DNA of 64,000 nucleotides. Origin: Botryococcus braunii (Eukaryota > Chlorophyta > Trebouxiophyceae). The stretch is from assembly GCA_002005505.1 (NCBI GenBank), contig KV908673.1, forward strand, positions 11,761 through 75,760, given 5' to 3'. The position numbers were made by a program, and so were the translations under genes. Below, piece after piece: positions 47,346 through 58,230 of the stretch. Under the pieces are notes generated by a model. The model was given only the letters and a program-made list of their open reading frames with translations, was not told where the DNA came from and did no database searches. The stretch's first letter is position 1. Each line of letters starts with the position of its first letter.

Positions 47346-48737
47346 GGATCTGTGTCCACTATCTTCCCCTTCTTCCCAGGCTGGCATCTCCCACCACCAC
47401 CTCCTCCAGGTGCTGGTGAGCCTATGTTCGTTTCGTTAAATGTGCTTACCCTTACGTCTCATGGGGCTTGCAGTACCGCGTGGCTGATAGATAGTGGTGC
47501 ATCGGTGCACCTTGTAAATGATCTGTCTTTACTACACAACCCAGTCATGCATGCCCAACCCCTCCCTCTTCATTTGGCCACTTCCGACGCCAAAGGAGGG
47601 ATAGTTGCAACTGGGTCTGTGTGTCTGGTCAATGCCAGACAAGAGGTGTTTAGGCTGCATAATGTGCAGTGTGTGCCCACTGCACACACTAATCTGATCT
47701 CTGTCACAGGAGCCATTCAGGATGGAGCATCATTCCTGACTGACAGTGCAGGTGGGTACACGACCATGAAAGGCCCAGCAGGCTGGTCTGGTCAGATAGC
47801 CAGAGAGCGAGGGCTGTTTTTTTTAGAATGGGTGTGTCCCGTCAAGAGCCAGCATGATGCGCAGCTACAGTCCAGTCCTCATGTTGCCTCGTATCATGCC
47901 AGGAAAGGGCACGTGTGTACAGATCGACTACTGTGGCATGCAAGGTTGGGGCATCCTGGGGTTAAGAGTATGACTCGGTTGGACAACGAAGATCTGGTCA
48001 CTGGGATCAATGTGTCCCTTGCTCCATGCTCAGAGTGTTCTCCCCAGTGTGAGTCATGTATACAAGGGAAACATTCTCGCCCCCCCTTTCCAGCTTCCTC
48101 TAGGCCTGCAGCGAGTGTGTTAGATAGAGTGCATGTGGACACTGTGGGGCCCATTTCACCAGCTGCAATCACGGGAGAGCGTTTTTGGGTTACTGTGGTT
48201 GATGAAAAATCCCATCTGATAGCCTCATTGGCAGTGAAGTCGAAAGAAGCCATTCCCAAGGTCCTCATTGAGCTCTTGAAGTACTGGAAGTCATTTCATG
48301 AGAAAGTGGTGAAGTGTGTGAGATCTGATAGAGGGACAGAATTTCTGAATCAGCAGTTCAAGGAATTTTGTGCTCAGCAGGGCACTAAAATGGAGACCTC
48401 AGCTCCATCCACGCCTCAGCAAAATGGACTTGCTGAGCGCATGAATTGGACTCTGAAGGAGCGCACAAGGACCCTGTTGGTGCACGCTGCAGCAGACCCT
48501 TCCTTGTGGAAGGAGGCACTGGAGTCTGCCACCCTGCTTTACAACGTGGGCCCCACCACAGGCAGGCCTCTGACCCCTACTGAGATGTTCTATGGGGTAA
48601 AGCCTGATGTTGCTTCCTTGCGCACATGGGGCTGTGTGGCACATGTTCTCATTCCCCTAGGTCAGCGGTCTGTATTTGGACCAAAGACCATTCCAGGCAT
48701 GTTCACTGGGTATTGCCCACAATTTAAGGCCTATATG
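47346..48737 (+). pseudogene. pol: Copia B-prime protease and integrase part
   Basis: Continues the copia B-like frame from GSVSTIFPFFPGWHLPP through the protease motif LIDSGASVHLVND and the integrase finger and core (HVDTVGPISPAA, SDRGTEF, QQNGLAERMN), to MFTGYCPQFKAY. The frame is open here. The copia homology ends at the 8-bp tandem CCTATATG (48730-48745), where gypsy F RT begins. Confidence 0.9.
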
Positions 48738-49998
48738 CCTATATGCCTTTTGGGTTGACTAATGCCCCAGCTACCTTCAGGCTGTCATGAATAAAGTCCT
48801 CGCCCCTCTTCTTGGCAAGTGCGTGGTTGTCTATATGGACGACATACTTGTCTTTAGTAAGAATCGAGAGGAACATGTCGAGCATTTGCGTGCAGTTTTG
48901 GCCCTTTTGAGGGAACACCAACTGGTTTTGCAAGTTGAAGAAGTGCGCTTGCTTCATGCACGAGGTCGCTTTTCTGGGACACCTGGTCAGTGGGGCAGGC
49001 GTGCGGGCGGACCCCGCAAAGGTTAAGGCAATTATGGATTGGCCTTCTCCACGAAATGTTCACGATCTTCGTTGCTTTCTGGGATTAACTAACTATTTCA
49101 GGAAGTTCATCCAAGGTTACGCCTCTATGTCACGCTGTTTGACTAATCTATTCAAAAAGGGCGTCGCCTGGCGTTGGTCTGAGGAATGCGCAGCGAATTT
49201 CACGAGGTTGAAATCTGCGTTGGCATCCGCGTCTGTACTCCGCATCCCTGATTTAAATCGGCCCTTTGAGGTAATCTGCGACGCGTCTGGTTTCGCCCTG
49301 GGCGCAGTTCTTCTTCAAGAAGGTGCCCCCGTCGCTTTTGAGTCACGTGCTATGACTCCTGCAGAGCAGAATTACCCGGTTGGCGAGCAGGAACTCCATG
49401 CATGCACTCACTCTTTGGAGGTGTTACCTCGAGGAGTGCATTTCCGTGTTATCACAGACCACAACCCCAATACTCTCTTGCCTACCATGCACACCCTTTC
49501 TCGTCGTCAAGCTCGTTGGAGCGAGTTTCTTCAACGTTTTGACTTTGAGTGGCAATATCGACCGGGGCGTACTATTTGTGCTGATCCCCTCTCTCGCCGG
49601 CCTGCGCTCCTCAATTTTATCCGCACCGCTTTGCGCTCTGCGTCTAAGGGGGGGAGGCAGCAGGAGGGGGCTCCATCTCAAGGTCCTGGCATCTTGCAAA
49701 GTTGGAGTTGGGGCACACCCGAGTTGATTGAGAAGCTACAAGTAGTCGAGCTTCCGGACGATGACAAAACTGAAGGGTTGTTTAAAGAAAATGGGCTGTG
49801 GTGGTCAAAGGGAATGATGGCGTCCACCGCGCATATGTGCCACAAGGGCAAGGGATTCGGGAAGAAGTCATTGCGGCTTTCCATGACCGAGAGATTGCCG
49901 GGCACTTTGGAGTGAGAAAAACCTTGAAGGCGGTGCAACGAGGATTTTATTGGCCAAAGATGGACCAAGATGTTCAACGGTATGTTTCCTCCTGTGTG
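48738..49998 (+). pseudogene. pol: Gypsy F RT (partial), RNase H and integrase finger
   Basis: The RT palm has a catalytic YMDDILVFS in the frame at 48787-49026, then a frameshift into 48935-49915. That frame has HEVAFLGHLVSGAGVRADP, LGLTNYFRKFIQGY, and RNase H FEVICDASGFALGAVLLQ, EQELHACTHSLE and ITDHNPNT. A second frameshift near 49805 leads to the integrase finger (HDREIAGHFGVRKTLKAV, FYWPKM, VSSC). At least three frame changes are present (also near 48775). Confidence 0.88.
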
Positions 49999-50877
49999 TG
50001 TTGAATGAATTGGTCAATACTGTACTTAGTGACATCCCCTGTCACATGCCATCAACAGCAGTGTAAACTATAGCCTTTATAGCCCTTTATGAACGGTATA
50101 GATCATACTCGTACCTCAATGACATAACACGTGACTTGTACGATATGCGTTCTCAATAGACATTACGTATGGTAGTACTTTAGGATCCCTGCAGTCCGAG
50201 CCATCCCTGGGCAGCCCAGGAACGGCTCGGTACTTGTCCGAAGCATGTTGGTATCCTTGACCAACCTCTACTGTTGGAGAGTGCTGTGTGCTGTTCCTGG
50301 AAACGTTGTAGCGTGGACGGTTTTTCCCACAGGCTACGAACTGACGCTGCCGTCGTGCCATCACTGCAGGTGTGTTTAGGATTCTCAAAGTCGTTCCAGA
50401 TACGATTGTGCTCAAACATTCAGACCAGTTAGATATTACTGCTGTGTGCATTGATGAGAGTGCATGACGAGAGCGCACTGAATGTTTGACCTCATTGAGA
50501 CTTATGTTGACGTCCACCGTTGTGGCGGTAAGATAGTTTCACTGTACAAACATCACAAAGAGACCTTGCTGAGTTACTGATGAACTATTATTGTATTCTA
50601 GTGACGTAAAGTAGACATCGCAAGGCCTCTTTGGTGCTGAACTCTGCTATCAGGCAAGGCGTAGTGTTACGTGGTCTTTAGCAAGAGTGAGAGCAGTTAA
50701 CATCATTTGTAAGACTTGTCCGAAGCATGTTGGTATCCTTGACCAACCTCTACTGTTGGAGAGTGCTGTGTGCTGTTCCTGGAAACGTTGTAGCGTGGAC
50801 GGTTTTTCCCACAGGCTACGAACTGACGCTGCCGTCGTGCCATCACTGCAGGTGACGCCGCAAGCAGAAATGCTTGA
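49999..50877 (+). repeat. 5' LTR of copia C
   Basis: 879 bp from TGTTGAATG to GCTTGA. The internal 138-bp repeat lies at 50232-50369 and 50714-50851. The first copy ends CACTGCAG then GTGTGTTT, and the second ends CACTGCAG then GTGACGCC, 26 nt from the LTR end. The 344-bp spacer starts GT and ends TTTGTAAG. Confidence 0.95.
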
Positions 50878-50891
50878 GGTTATGGGCCCAC
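50878..50891 (+). other. Primer-binding site of copia C, initiator tRNA-Met anticodon type
   Basis: GGTTATGGGCCCAC directly follows the LTR. Thirteen of its 14 bases are complementary to the conserved UGGGCCCAUAACC anticodon arm of initiator tRNA-Met. Confidence 0.85.
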
Positions 50892-51185
50892 GCTTTCCAA
50901 GCTGAGCTTGCAGTGACGCACGACAGATTTCCAGGGAGAAAAGGGGTTTCGGACCCCGCTTCGAGACTGCGAGCTTCACTGACGAGTGAGGTCTGGCCGT
51001 TCAAACATATCGAGCTAGTCACGTAAAATTATTCCTTCTGTAGTGCTGGAAGGAATTGTTGTACAGTAGCAACTGGGCTGGGAAAGCAGAAGTACTTCTG
51101 GGACTGATCAACTCAGTGTCAGAGCTAGGAAGAAGTGCTTCCAGGGGAAGTCATTTAAGGCTTGGAGTGAAGAACTGGCTTGATC

Positions 51186-54100
51186 ATGAAAACTAGAAGC
51201 AGACAAGTGATCATGAAAACGAGAAGTAAGCACACTGCAACGGAGTCTGGATCAGCTGGGTCTGGCTCCTCCATCAGTGCATCACCCAGCCAGCCAGCAA
51301 ACTCCACTGCGCAGAGTGGAGAGATGTGCATCGCAATGACGAAAACCGGTGGCGTCGTCACCACGAATGTCAAATGTCCAGTGACTCTGGACAGAGAGGG
51401 AGTGGAATTTCCACTCTGGGATCTGGCATATGTGGCAGCCTGTGGCCTCAAAAGGTGCAAGGCAGCCATTGAAGCTCCAATGCCAGACACAGAGGAGAAT
51501 GCAGCAGCGCTCCTAATGCTGATTGAGAGCGTCCCCAAGGCGTGGGGTGCCAAGCTGGCTGCAATGCAAGTGGCAGCCAATGCCTACCAGTGGGTTCGAG
51601 AGCGTTTTACTGGAGGGGCAGACCAGGAGGTAACAGCACGCTGGCTGGAGCTCCTACACACCAGCATGGGAGAGACAGAAACGTTGGAGGACTACTACAA
51701 CAGGAAGGTGGCACTCTTCCATGCACTCAAGCGAAATGGGCACTCCATCATGGAGAGAGAAGCCAAGCTGGCAATCATCAAGGGCCTGCCAGAGGAAGCG
51801 AAGGAGACTGGGATGTTCTCCTCATCTGCTGGGAAGGATCTGGAGGGACTGTGGGAGATCATCTCCACCACAGCCAAGGGACTGGGCTTCAACGACCAGG
51901 TCCCCAGAGTCACCCCTGTGGCCAGGGCAGCCATCACACCAGCCTACTCCACCACACCAGGGACTGCAAGCCCACAGGAGACCCAAGCTGGAGGCCAGGG
52001 GGGCCAAGCTTCATCGACCAAGGTGGAGGGACGGGACCGGCGTGACAACAGGCGCTGCCGCTACTGCAACAAGCTAGGCCATTTTGAGAGGAACTGCCTC
52101 AAGAAGGAGGCGGACGAGAAGATGCAACAGAACCTGCAGCAAGTCATGGCTGCAATGGCCAATCTGCTTCCGCAATTCCAAAATCAAGCGTCGGCTGCAG
52201 TGGCTCGACCTCCGGAGGGCAGCGGGAACGGCAACAACTTTTTCCCCGGGGGATATCCACCACCCTCTGGTATGTCTGCCATGATTTCTCTGAATGTCTT
52301 AACACCAACACGCGTCATGCCAGAAGCGAGAAGTTTTCTGGTGGACAGTGGAGCCACCATCCACCTAGTCAATGATCTGTCCCTGCTACATTCCCCCACC
52401 CTGCACAGAAATCCCATTCCTTTGCATATGGCTACGTCAGATGCCACGGGACAGATAATTGCAACTGGTTCCCTATGCTTGAGCAGTGCAGAACAGCAAC
52501 CCCTGTGGCTTCACAATGTGCATTGTGTTCCTTCAGCTACAGCTAATCTGATTTCAGTGACAGCTGCTATACGTGATGGGGCTAGTTTTGTGACAGACAG
52601 TGTGGGAAGTTACACTGGTATGCGTGGCGCTCAAAACTGGTCTTGTTCAGTTGCACAGAGAAATGGCCTGTATTTCTTGCAGAAGGTCAGTCCAGTCAGA
52701 AACCCTGTCTCTGTGTTCGTTAACACAGCCAGAGCACCAGTCGCTCATGATTGCAGATTGAGAGCACTGTGGCACAGTAGACTGGGGCACCCAGGGGAGG
52801 TTAATATGAGGCGACTGCAGTCTGAAGATTTGGTCCTGGGCATCCCTGTATCTCTCTCCCCTTGCGCAAACTGTCACTCTTCATGTGAAGCGTGCATTCA
52901 AGGAAAGCACAGTCGTCCCCCTTTTGGAACCAGTTCCAGAGCAGCCACTGAGCCCCTTGAGAGAATTCATTTGGACACAGTTGGCCCCATCTCCCCTACA
53001 GCTATTACTGGGGAGCGCTTCTTTGTCACGATTGTGGATGAGGCTACGCACTACGTCATAGCCCTGGCAGTAAAAACCAAGGATGCAATCAGCAGTGCAG
53101 TCAGAGACCTCCTGATTTTTTGGCAGAGGCAGTTGAACCGCTCTGTTAAGTGCATTCGTACTGACAGGGGGACAGAATTCCTCAACAGTACATTGAAGGG
53201 TTTCTGTACGCAGGAGGGAATTAAATTTGAGACCTCTGCAGCATACACGCCTCAGCAAAATGGCGTTGCTGAACGGATGAACCGAACAATCAAGGAGAAG
53301 GCCAGAACACTCATGTTGCATGCAGCTGCCAAACAGTCACTCTGGAAGGAAGCAGTGGAGACAGCCTGCATCCTGTACAATATGGGACCTGTGACTGGAC
53401 GTGACAAGACGCCTTATGAAGCCTTCCATGGGGTAAAGCCCGATGTATCCCTGCTCAGGACTTTTGGCTGTCTAGCACATGTGCACATACCTGATCACCA
53501 AAGGGGAGTGTTTGAGTCTAAGACCTCCCCTGGTCTCTTCACAGGGTATTCCAGTGTGTCAAAGGCATATAGAATTTATATGGGAAACGGGATTTGGAAA
53601 GAAAGCAGAGATGTTACTTTTCTGGAGCACTTAAGGGGCGCAGACAGAGTGGGGCTTAGCACCATGTCTCCTGTGAGTCCAAATGCAGTCCAGCAGCCCT
53701 TTGCCTTGCCTTTTGTACAACAGGAGGGCCAGCAGTCCTTGGGTCAGTTGTCTTTTTGGGACTCAGATGATCCTGAGCCTCTCTGCAACCGAGAGGTCAA
53801 CGTGCAGCAGTCCGGACCTGACTCCCCCTGTGCAACCACCCCCTGTGCAACTACCCCATGTGCAATCAACCCCTGTGAGAATTCTGAGACTTCAAGTGTC
53901 AACGTGGACGGGGAGCCCACTTCCTCGGAGCTGAGCCATACGCAGTCCGGCCACAGCTGGTCCGTACTCGGACACATGGAGAACCTGGCGCGAGGAGGCG
54001 AGGAGACCAAGTCACACATGCAACGTTTGAATAATGTGCAAGAATGTGTTCGAATGGAAGTTGGGGCCATGGGTGTCCGAGGGCAAGACGGGCTGACCCG

Positions 54101-56330
54101 GCAGCAACGGTATGATCAGAGAGTAGCAGCACGTGAGACTGCAGCTGAGGTCACTGTGGAACATGATGGAGATGTGAGTGATGGAGAGAATAGGAGAATG
54201 TCAGAGGCCATTTGCCCAGGGGAAGCAACGGAAGCTCAGCCTAATGGACAGGACTTGGCCAGGCTGGAGGGCATGTCTGATCATGTAAGCGCTGAGAGTG
54301 AGGCAAGAGAGGTCAGTTTGGAGATTTCCAATCAGACACTTGATGGACAAAGGGAGTCTTCAGATGGCCAGGCTCTGCGTGCTTGTGAGGGACACACTGG
54401 GGAGTCACAGGTGTGTTGTGAGAGTACAAGCGTGGATGAGAGAGACACCACTGCAGGGTGTCGCACAGTGCCAGATTATGCTGCGCCTTTAAGTGATGAG
54501 TGCATTTGGGACATGATGAGTGATGTAAGACCCAGATTGAGTGGAGCAGCATGTGAATCCTCCAAGGAGAGAAAGCTGCAGACACCTCCAGAGTGGGAGA
54601 GAGTCAGAGAGGTGTGTAACGCAGTAACCTCGAGCGAAAGAGTAGTGGAAGCACGTGCGTGTGAGCCTAGAGAGGATAGCCATGTTGTGCATGATCACAA
54701 TCTGAATCCTGCAAAGGGTAAGATACCTGGGGTGAGGTGGTCCAAGGTGCCAATCCCTGGAAACCTCAGGGAGGCGCAAAGATCCCCTCAGTGGGAATTC
54801 TGGCGCCAGGCAATGCAAGAGGAGCAAGATTCTCTTGATGCGCACGAGGTGATGGAGTACGTTGAGAGACCCAGGGGACACAAGGTGATCCCTGTGCATT
54901 GGATCTTCTCTGTGAAGACTGATGCACATGGGAACGTGTTGAGATTTAAGGCTCGGCTTGTAGCCCAGGGCTGTAGACAGATTCCTGGAGTTGATGTAGA
55001 TGAGGTCTTTGCACCCACCAGTAGCTATGGGTCCAGGAGGACTTTGCTAGCAACTGCTGCAGCAAAGAACATGGAAATTCACCAGGTGGATATAAAGACC
55101 GCCTTTTTGAATGGTGAATTAGAGGAGGAGGTGTATGTGACACAGCCTCCTGGGTTTGATAATGGCAACCCCAACATTGTGTGCAGACTGCGTAAGGCCC
55201 TTTATGGCCTGAAGCAGGCTCCCAGGGCTTGGCACAAGACCCTGAATGAGAAGCTGCTGAGTATGGGATATGAAGTGTGTAAGAGCGATGCGGGAGTTTA
55301 CATAAAGAGACACGAGGATGGGGAGCTGTCATACATGCTTGTGTATGTTGATGATCTTTTGATTGTGGCAATGGGTGCGGAAGAGATAGAATGGGTGAAA
55401 AAGGAGCTGTTGGCAAGCTTCAAGATTCATGACCTTGGTGAAGTCAAGGACTTCTTGGGCTGCCAGATCCTGAGAGATAGAGAGAATCGGTGCTTATCAC
55501 TGAGCTGCGTGCCTAAGATTGATGCACTGTGTGAGAAGTTTGGGGTGAGTGCTGAGTCACGTACAGTCGATACTCCCATGAGTAAAGACTTTGTGATGTC
55601 TGGGATGCCGCAGGTTACAGTGGGTGAGACCAGCTTTGGGTCTGGGACTCCACTGCCTCCCGGGCATAGATATTGTGAGCTTGTTGGGTCTCTGTTGTAT
55701 ATTGCTAATACAACTCGACCTGATATAGCTCAGGCTGTGGGTGTTCTGTCCCGTTACCGGAACGCTCCCACCACTGCCCACATGAATGAGGGCTTGAGGG
55801 TATTGAGGTATCTTCAGTCTACTCGAGAGTGTGTCTTAGTGCTGGGAGGGAAAGGGCCTGTGTTAGAAGGTCATGTTGATGCAGATTATGCTGGCGATAT
55901 TGACAGCAGGCATTCTACCTCGGGATATGTGCTATCAGTGTTTGGCAGTGCTGTGGTCTGGGGTAGTAAGAAGCAACACTCAGTTGCTACCTCCACTGTG
56001 GAAGCAGAATTCATGGCAACCAGTCTGGCTATTAAGGAGCTTAACTGGCTGCGTGGGTTCATGGAGGAAATCGGAACTCCTCCTTGGTCAGTGAAGCTAT
56101 ACTGTGACAATCAGGGGTGCATTGCTAACCTGAAAAACCCACTGTATAGCAAGTATACTAAGCACATTGCAGTGTGCTTCCACTTTGCACGTGAAGCTAT
56201 TGCAAAGGGGCAGGTTACACTCTGCTATGTGGAGTCTGCAAGGAACAAGGCAGACATGCTGACAAAGCCTCTCGCTCGCCCTGCCTTCCAGATGCACAGG
56301 CGAGGGTTTGGACTTGTGAAGATGACATAG
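51186..56330 (+). CDS. gag-pol: Copia C gag-pol polyprotein (1714 aa), intact
   Basis: The first ATG in the long frame is at 51186 (MKTRSRQVIMKTRS, with MKTRS repeated). Domains in copia order are: Gag with knuckle CRYCNKLGHFERNC from residue 291; protease LVDSGATIHLVNDL with Asp387; an integrase HHCC finger near 520-565; the integrase core with Asp597, Asp660 and Glu696 (exact D-35-E spacing); a linker with PCATT repeats near residues 880-900; RT with FLNGELEEEVYV and YVDDLLIV (Asp1389, Asp1390); and RNase H with VDADYAGD near 1565, CDNQGCI and ADMLTKPLA. No internal stop or shift is seen. It is a plausible autonomous element and the donor type for C-prime. Confidence 0.96.
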   Translation: MKTRSRQVIMKTRSKHTATESGSAGSGSSISASPSQPANSTAQSGEMCIAMTKTGGVVTTNVKCPVTLDREGVEFPLWDLAYVAACGLKRCKAAIEAPMPDTEENAAALLMLIESVPKAWGAKLAAMQVAANAYQWVRERFTGGADQEVTARWLELLHTSMGETETLEDYYNRKVALFHALKRNGHSIMEREAKLAIIKGLPEEAKETGMFSSSAGKDLEGLWEIISTTAKGLGFNDQVPRVTPVARAAITPAYSTTPGTASPQETQAGGQGGQASSTKVEGRDRRDNRRCRYCNKLGHFERNCLKKEADEKMQQNLQQVMAAMANLLPQFQNQASAAVARPPEGSGNGNNFFPGGYPPPSGMSAMISLNVLTPTRVMPEARSFLVDSGATIHLVNDLSLLHSPTLHRNPIPLHMATSDATGQIIATGSLCLSSAEQQPLWLHNVHCVPSATANLISVTAAIRDGASFVTDSVGSYTGMRGAQNWSCSVAQRNGLYFLQKVSPVRNPVSVFVNTARAPVAHDCRLRALWHSRLGHPGEVNMRRLQSEDLVLGIPVSLSPCANCHSSCEACIQGKHSRPPFGTSSRAATEPLERIHLDTVGPISPTAITGERFFVTIVDEATHYVIALAVKTKDAISSAVRDLLIFWQRQLNRSVKCIRTDRGTEFLNSTLKGFCTQEGIKFETSAAYTPQQNGVAERMNRTIKEKARTLMLHAAAKQSLWKEAVETACILYNMGPVTGRDKTPYEAFHGVKPDVSLLRTFGCLAHVHIPDHQRGVFESKTSPGLFTGYSSVSKAYRIYMGNGIWKESRDVTFLEHLRGADRVGLSTMSPVSPNAVQQPFALPFVQQEGQQSLGQLSFWDSDDPEPLCNREVNVQQSGPDSPCATTPCATTPCAINPCENSETSSVNVDGEPTSSELSHTQSGHSWSVLGHMENLARGGEETKSHMQRLNNVQECVRMEVGAMGVRGQDGLTRQQRYDQRVAARETAAEVTVEHDGDVSDGENRRMSEAICPGEATEAQPNGQDLARLEGMSDHVSAESEAREVSLEISNQTLDGQRESSDGQALRACEGHTGESQVCCESTSVDERDTTAGCRTVPDYAAPLSDECIWDMMSDVRPRLSGAACESSKERKLQTPPEWERVREVCNAVTSSERVVEARACEPREDSHVVHDHNLNPAKGKIPGVRWSKVPIPGNLREAQRSPQWEFWRQAMQEEQDSLDAHEVMEYVERPRGHKVIPVHWIFSVKTDAHGNVLRFKARLVAQGCRQIPGVDVDEVFAPTSSYGSRRTLLATAAAKNMEIHQVDIKTAFLNGELEEEVYVTQPPGFDNGNPNIVCRLRKALYGLKQAPRAWHKTLNEKLLSMGYEVCKSDAGVYIKRHEDGELSYMLVYVDDLLIVAMGAEEIEWVKKELLASFKIHDLGEVKDFLGCQILRDRENRCLSLSCVPKIDALCEKFGVSAESRTVDTPMSKDFVMSGMPQVTVGETSFGSGTPLPPGHRYCELVGSLLYIANTTRPDIAQAVGVLSRYRNAPTTAHMNEGLRVLRYLQSTRECVLVLGGKGPVLEGHVDADYAGDIDSRHSTSGYVLSVFGSAVVWGSKKQHSVATSTVEAEFMATSLAIKELNWLRGFMEEIGTPPWSVKLYCDNQGCIANLKNPLYSKYTKHIAVCFHFAREAIAKGQVTLCYVESARNKADMLTKPLARPAFQMHRRGFGLVKMT

Positions 56331-56346
56331 GTGACAGGGTGCTGTC

Positions 56347-56355
56347 AAGGGGAAG
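56347..56355 (+). other. Polypurine tract of copia C
   Basis: An AAGGGGAAG block directly before the 3' LTR. Confidence 0.85.
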
Positions 56356-57234
56356 TGTTGAATGAATTGGTCAATACTGTACTTAGTGACATCCCCTGTC
56401 ACATGCCATCAACAGCAGTGTAAACTATAGCCTTTATAGCCCTTTATGAACGGTATAGATCATACTCGTACCTCAATGACATAACACGTGACTTGTACGA
56501 TATGCGTTCTCAATAGACATTACGTATGGTAGTACTTTAGGATCCCTGCAGTCCGAGCCATCCCTGGGCAGCCCAGGAACGGCTCGGTACTTGTCCGAAG
56601 CATGTTGGTATCCTTGACCAACCTCTACTGTTGGAGAGTGCTGTGTGCTGTTCCTGGAAACGTTGTAGCGTGGACGGTTTTTCCCACAGGCTACGAACTG
56701 ACGCTGCCGTCGTGCCATCACTGCAGGTGTGTTTAGGATTCTCAAAGTCGTTCCAGATACGATTGTGCTCAAACATTCAGACCAGTTAGATATTACTGCT
56801 GTGTGCATTGATGAGAGTGCATGACGAGAGCGCACTGAATGTTTGACCTCATTGAGACTTATGTTGACGTCCACCGTTGTGGCGGTAAGATAGTTTCACT
56901 GTACAAACATCACAAAGAGACCTTGCTGAGTTACTGATGAACTATTATTGTATTCTAGTGACGTAAAGTAGACATCGCAAGGCCTCTTTGGTGCTGAACT
57001 CTGCTATCAGGCAAGGCGTAGTGTTACGTGGTCTTTAGCAAGAGTGAGAGCAGTTAACATCATTTGTAAGACTTGTCCGAAGCATGTTGGTATCCTTGAC
57101 CAACCTCTACTGTTGGAGAGTGCTGTGTGCTGTTCCTGGAAACGTTGTAGCGTGGACGGTTTTTCCCACAGGCTACGAACTGACGCTGCCGTCGTGCCAT
57201 CACTGCAGGTGACGCCGCAAGCAGAAATGCTTGA
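56356..57234 (+). repeat. 3' LTR of copia C
   Basis: The same length (879 bp) as the 5' LTR, and I see no difference between them. Confidence 0.95.
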
Positions 57235-58230
57235 TGTGACTCCTGCCAGAGGAATAAGCCTCTCGTAGGAAGGCCACAAGGTGTGCACACTCCCCTTCCC
57301 ATCGCGGACACCCCTTGGGAGAGCGTTTCCATGGATTTTGTGACTGCTTTGCCTCGTTCGAAGAAGGGACATGATGCAGTACTTGTGGTGGTGGACCGTT
57401 TTACTAAGATGGTGAAGTTCATTCCCACTACGATAACGGTGACGGCCGAGGGTGCGGCGCGCTTGTTCTTTGATAATGTCTTTCGCACGATGGGCATGCC
57501 GAAAGAGATCATATCAGACCGTGACCCGCATTTTACGGGTAAGTTCTTCAGGGCGCTCTGTAAACTAATGGGGACAAAGCAAAGTTTCTCGTCAGCTTTT
57601 CATCCTCAGAGTGATGGACAGACTGAGAGAACTAACCGGGTGTTGGAAGATGCATTGCGGCACTTTGTGGCTCCCGACGGGACTGATTGGGATGAGCATT
57701 TGTCATCCATTGAGTTTGCCGTGAACAATGCTTATCAGGAATACACACAAAACATACCCTTCTACCTCAATTATGGTAGGCATCCAAGAGTTCCCGGGCA
57801 CCCAGAATTCCCTTCAAAGGTGCCTGAAGCGCAAGGATTTGAAGAACGTTATCAGCAGCTATGGAAAAGAGCCAAACAGTGCTTGCAAGCTGCGGTGGAT
57901 AGGCAAAAGGCCTACGTGGATAAACACAGAGTTCCCATGTCATTTGTCGAAGGTGAACAAGTGTTATTGGCTACTAAGAATGCTCAGCCAAAGAATGTGT
58001 TGGGAAAGAAGCTCTTGCCTAAATGGATGGGTCCTTTCACGATTGTGGGGAAAGTAAATGAAGTGGCATATCGCCTTGATCTTCCAGAGACCCTCAAATG
58101 GCATAATGTTTTCCACGTTTCTTTACTCAGGAAATACATTGATGGGGGTCGTGTGCAACCTCCCCCGCTGCCGGAGATCGTGGCGGGCGAACCTGAGTAC
58201 CATGTTGAGGTGTTGGCACACCGACTCGCT
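57235..58230 (+). pseudogene. pol: Gypsy F integrase core and partial chromodomain
   Basis: Contains the integrase core with MDFVTALPRSKKGHDAVLVV, SDRDPHFTGKFF and HPQSDGQTERTNRVLE, giving the three catalytic acidic residues. The C-terminal GPFTIVGKVNEVAYRLDLP and HNVFHVSLLRKYI stretch is typical of chromovirus integrases. The phrase EYHVEVLAHR resembles the first strand of a chromodomain, but the rest is missing. The frame stays open to about 58293 through minisatellite sequence. It is cut from the rest of pol by copia C. Confidence 0.9.

Larger units (their letters stand above)
38439..48737 (+). mobile_element. Ty1/copia element B-prime, truncated at both ends, split by G and J
   Basis: A second copy of the copia B family. 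The 5' LTR, primer-binding site and first leader part are missing; it starts at a 16-T run that corresponds to the T9 in the B leader. The gag-pol frame then appears in three pieces (38674-39386, 43890-44348, 47346-48737) separated by gypsy G and composite element J. It stops abruptly inside integrase where gypsy F begins. RT, RNase H and the 3' LTR are absent. Confidence 0.9.
49999..57234 (+). mobile_element. Ty1/copia element C, complete and apparently very young
   Basis: A 7236-bp element with 879-bp LTRs at 49999-50877 and 56356-57234 that look identical on reading. It has a primer-binding site, one 1714-aa gag-pol frame and a polypurine tract (56347-56355). The flanks are GTGTG (left) and TGTGA (right); with the gypsy target phrase TGTGA this fits a 5-bp duplication with a small change at the left edge. 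The partner copy C-prime has an exact GGTTG TSD at the same LTR ends, which confirms the boundaries. Confidence 0.95.
48738..58230 (+). mobile_element. Ty3/gypsy element F (chromovirus-like), truncated and split by copia C
   Basis: Starts inside RT (PFGLTNAPAT) and continues with RNase H and the integrase finger up to 49998, then integrase core and C-terminal part from 57235. Copia C interrupts the CxxC pair of the integrase zinc finger: the left side ends after its first Cys and the right side begins with the Asp-Ser-Cys-Gln-Arg-Asn-Lys continuation. The C-terminal end reads into a partial chromodomain-like phrase and then dissolves into a minisatellite. No LTRs are seen. Confidence 0.88.

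Noticed and set aside
51155..51580. Antisense ORF of 141 codons overlapping gag of copia C (also at 33790-34215 in C-prime)
   Set aside because: It is conserved only because the sense gag is conserved. It has no domain, and its frame shows nothing beyond the sense constraint.
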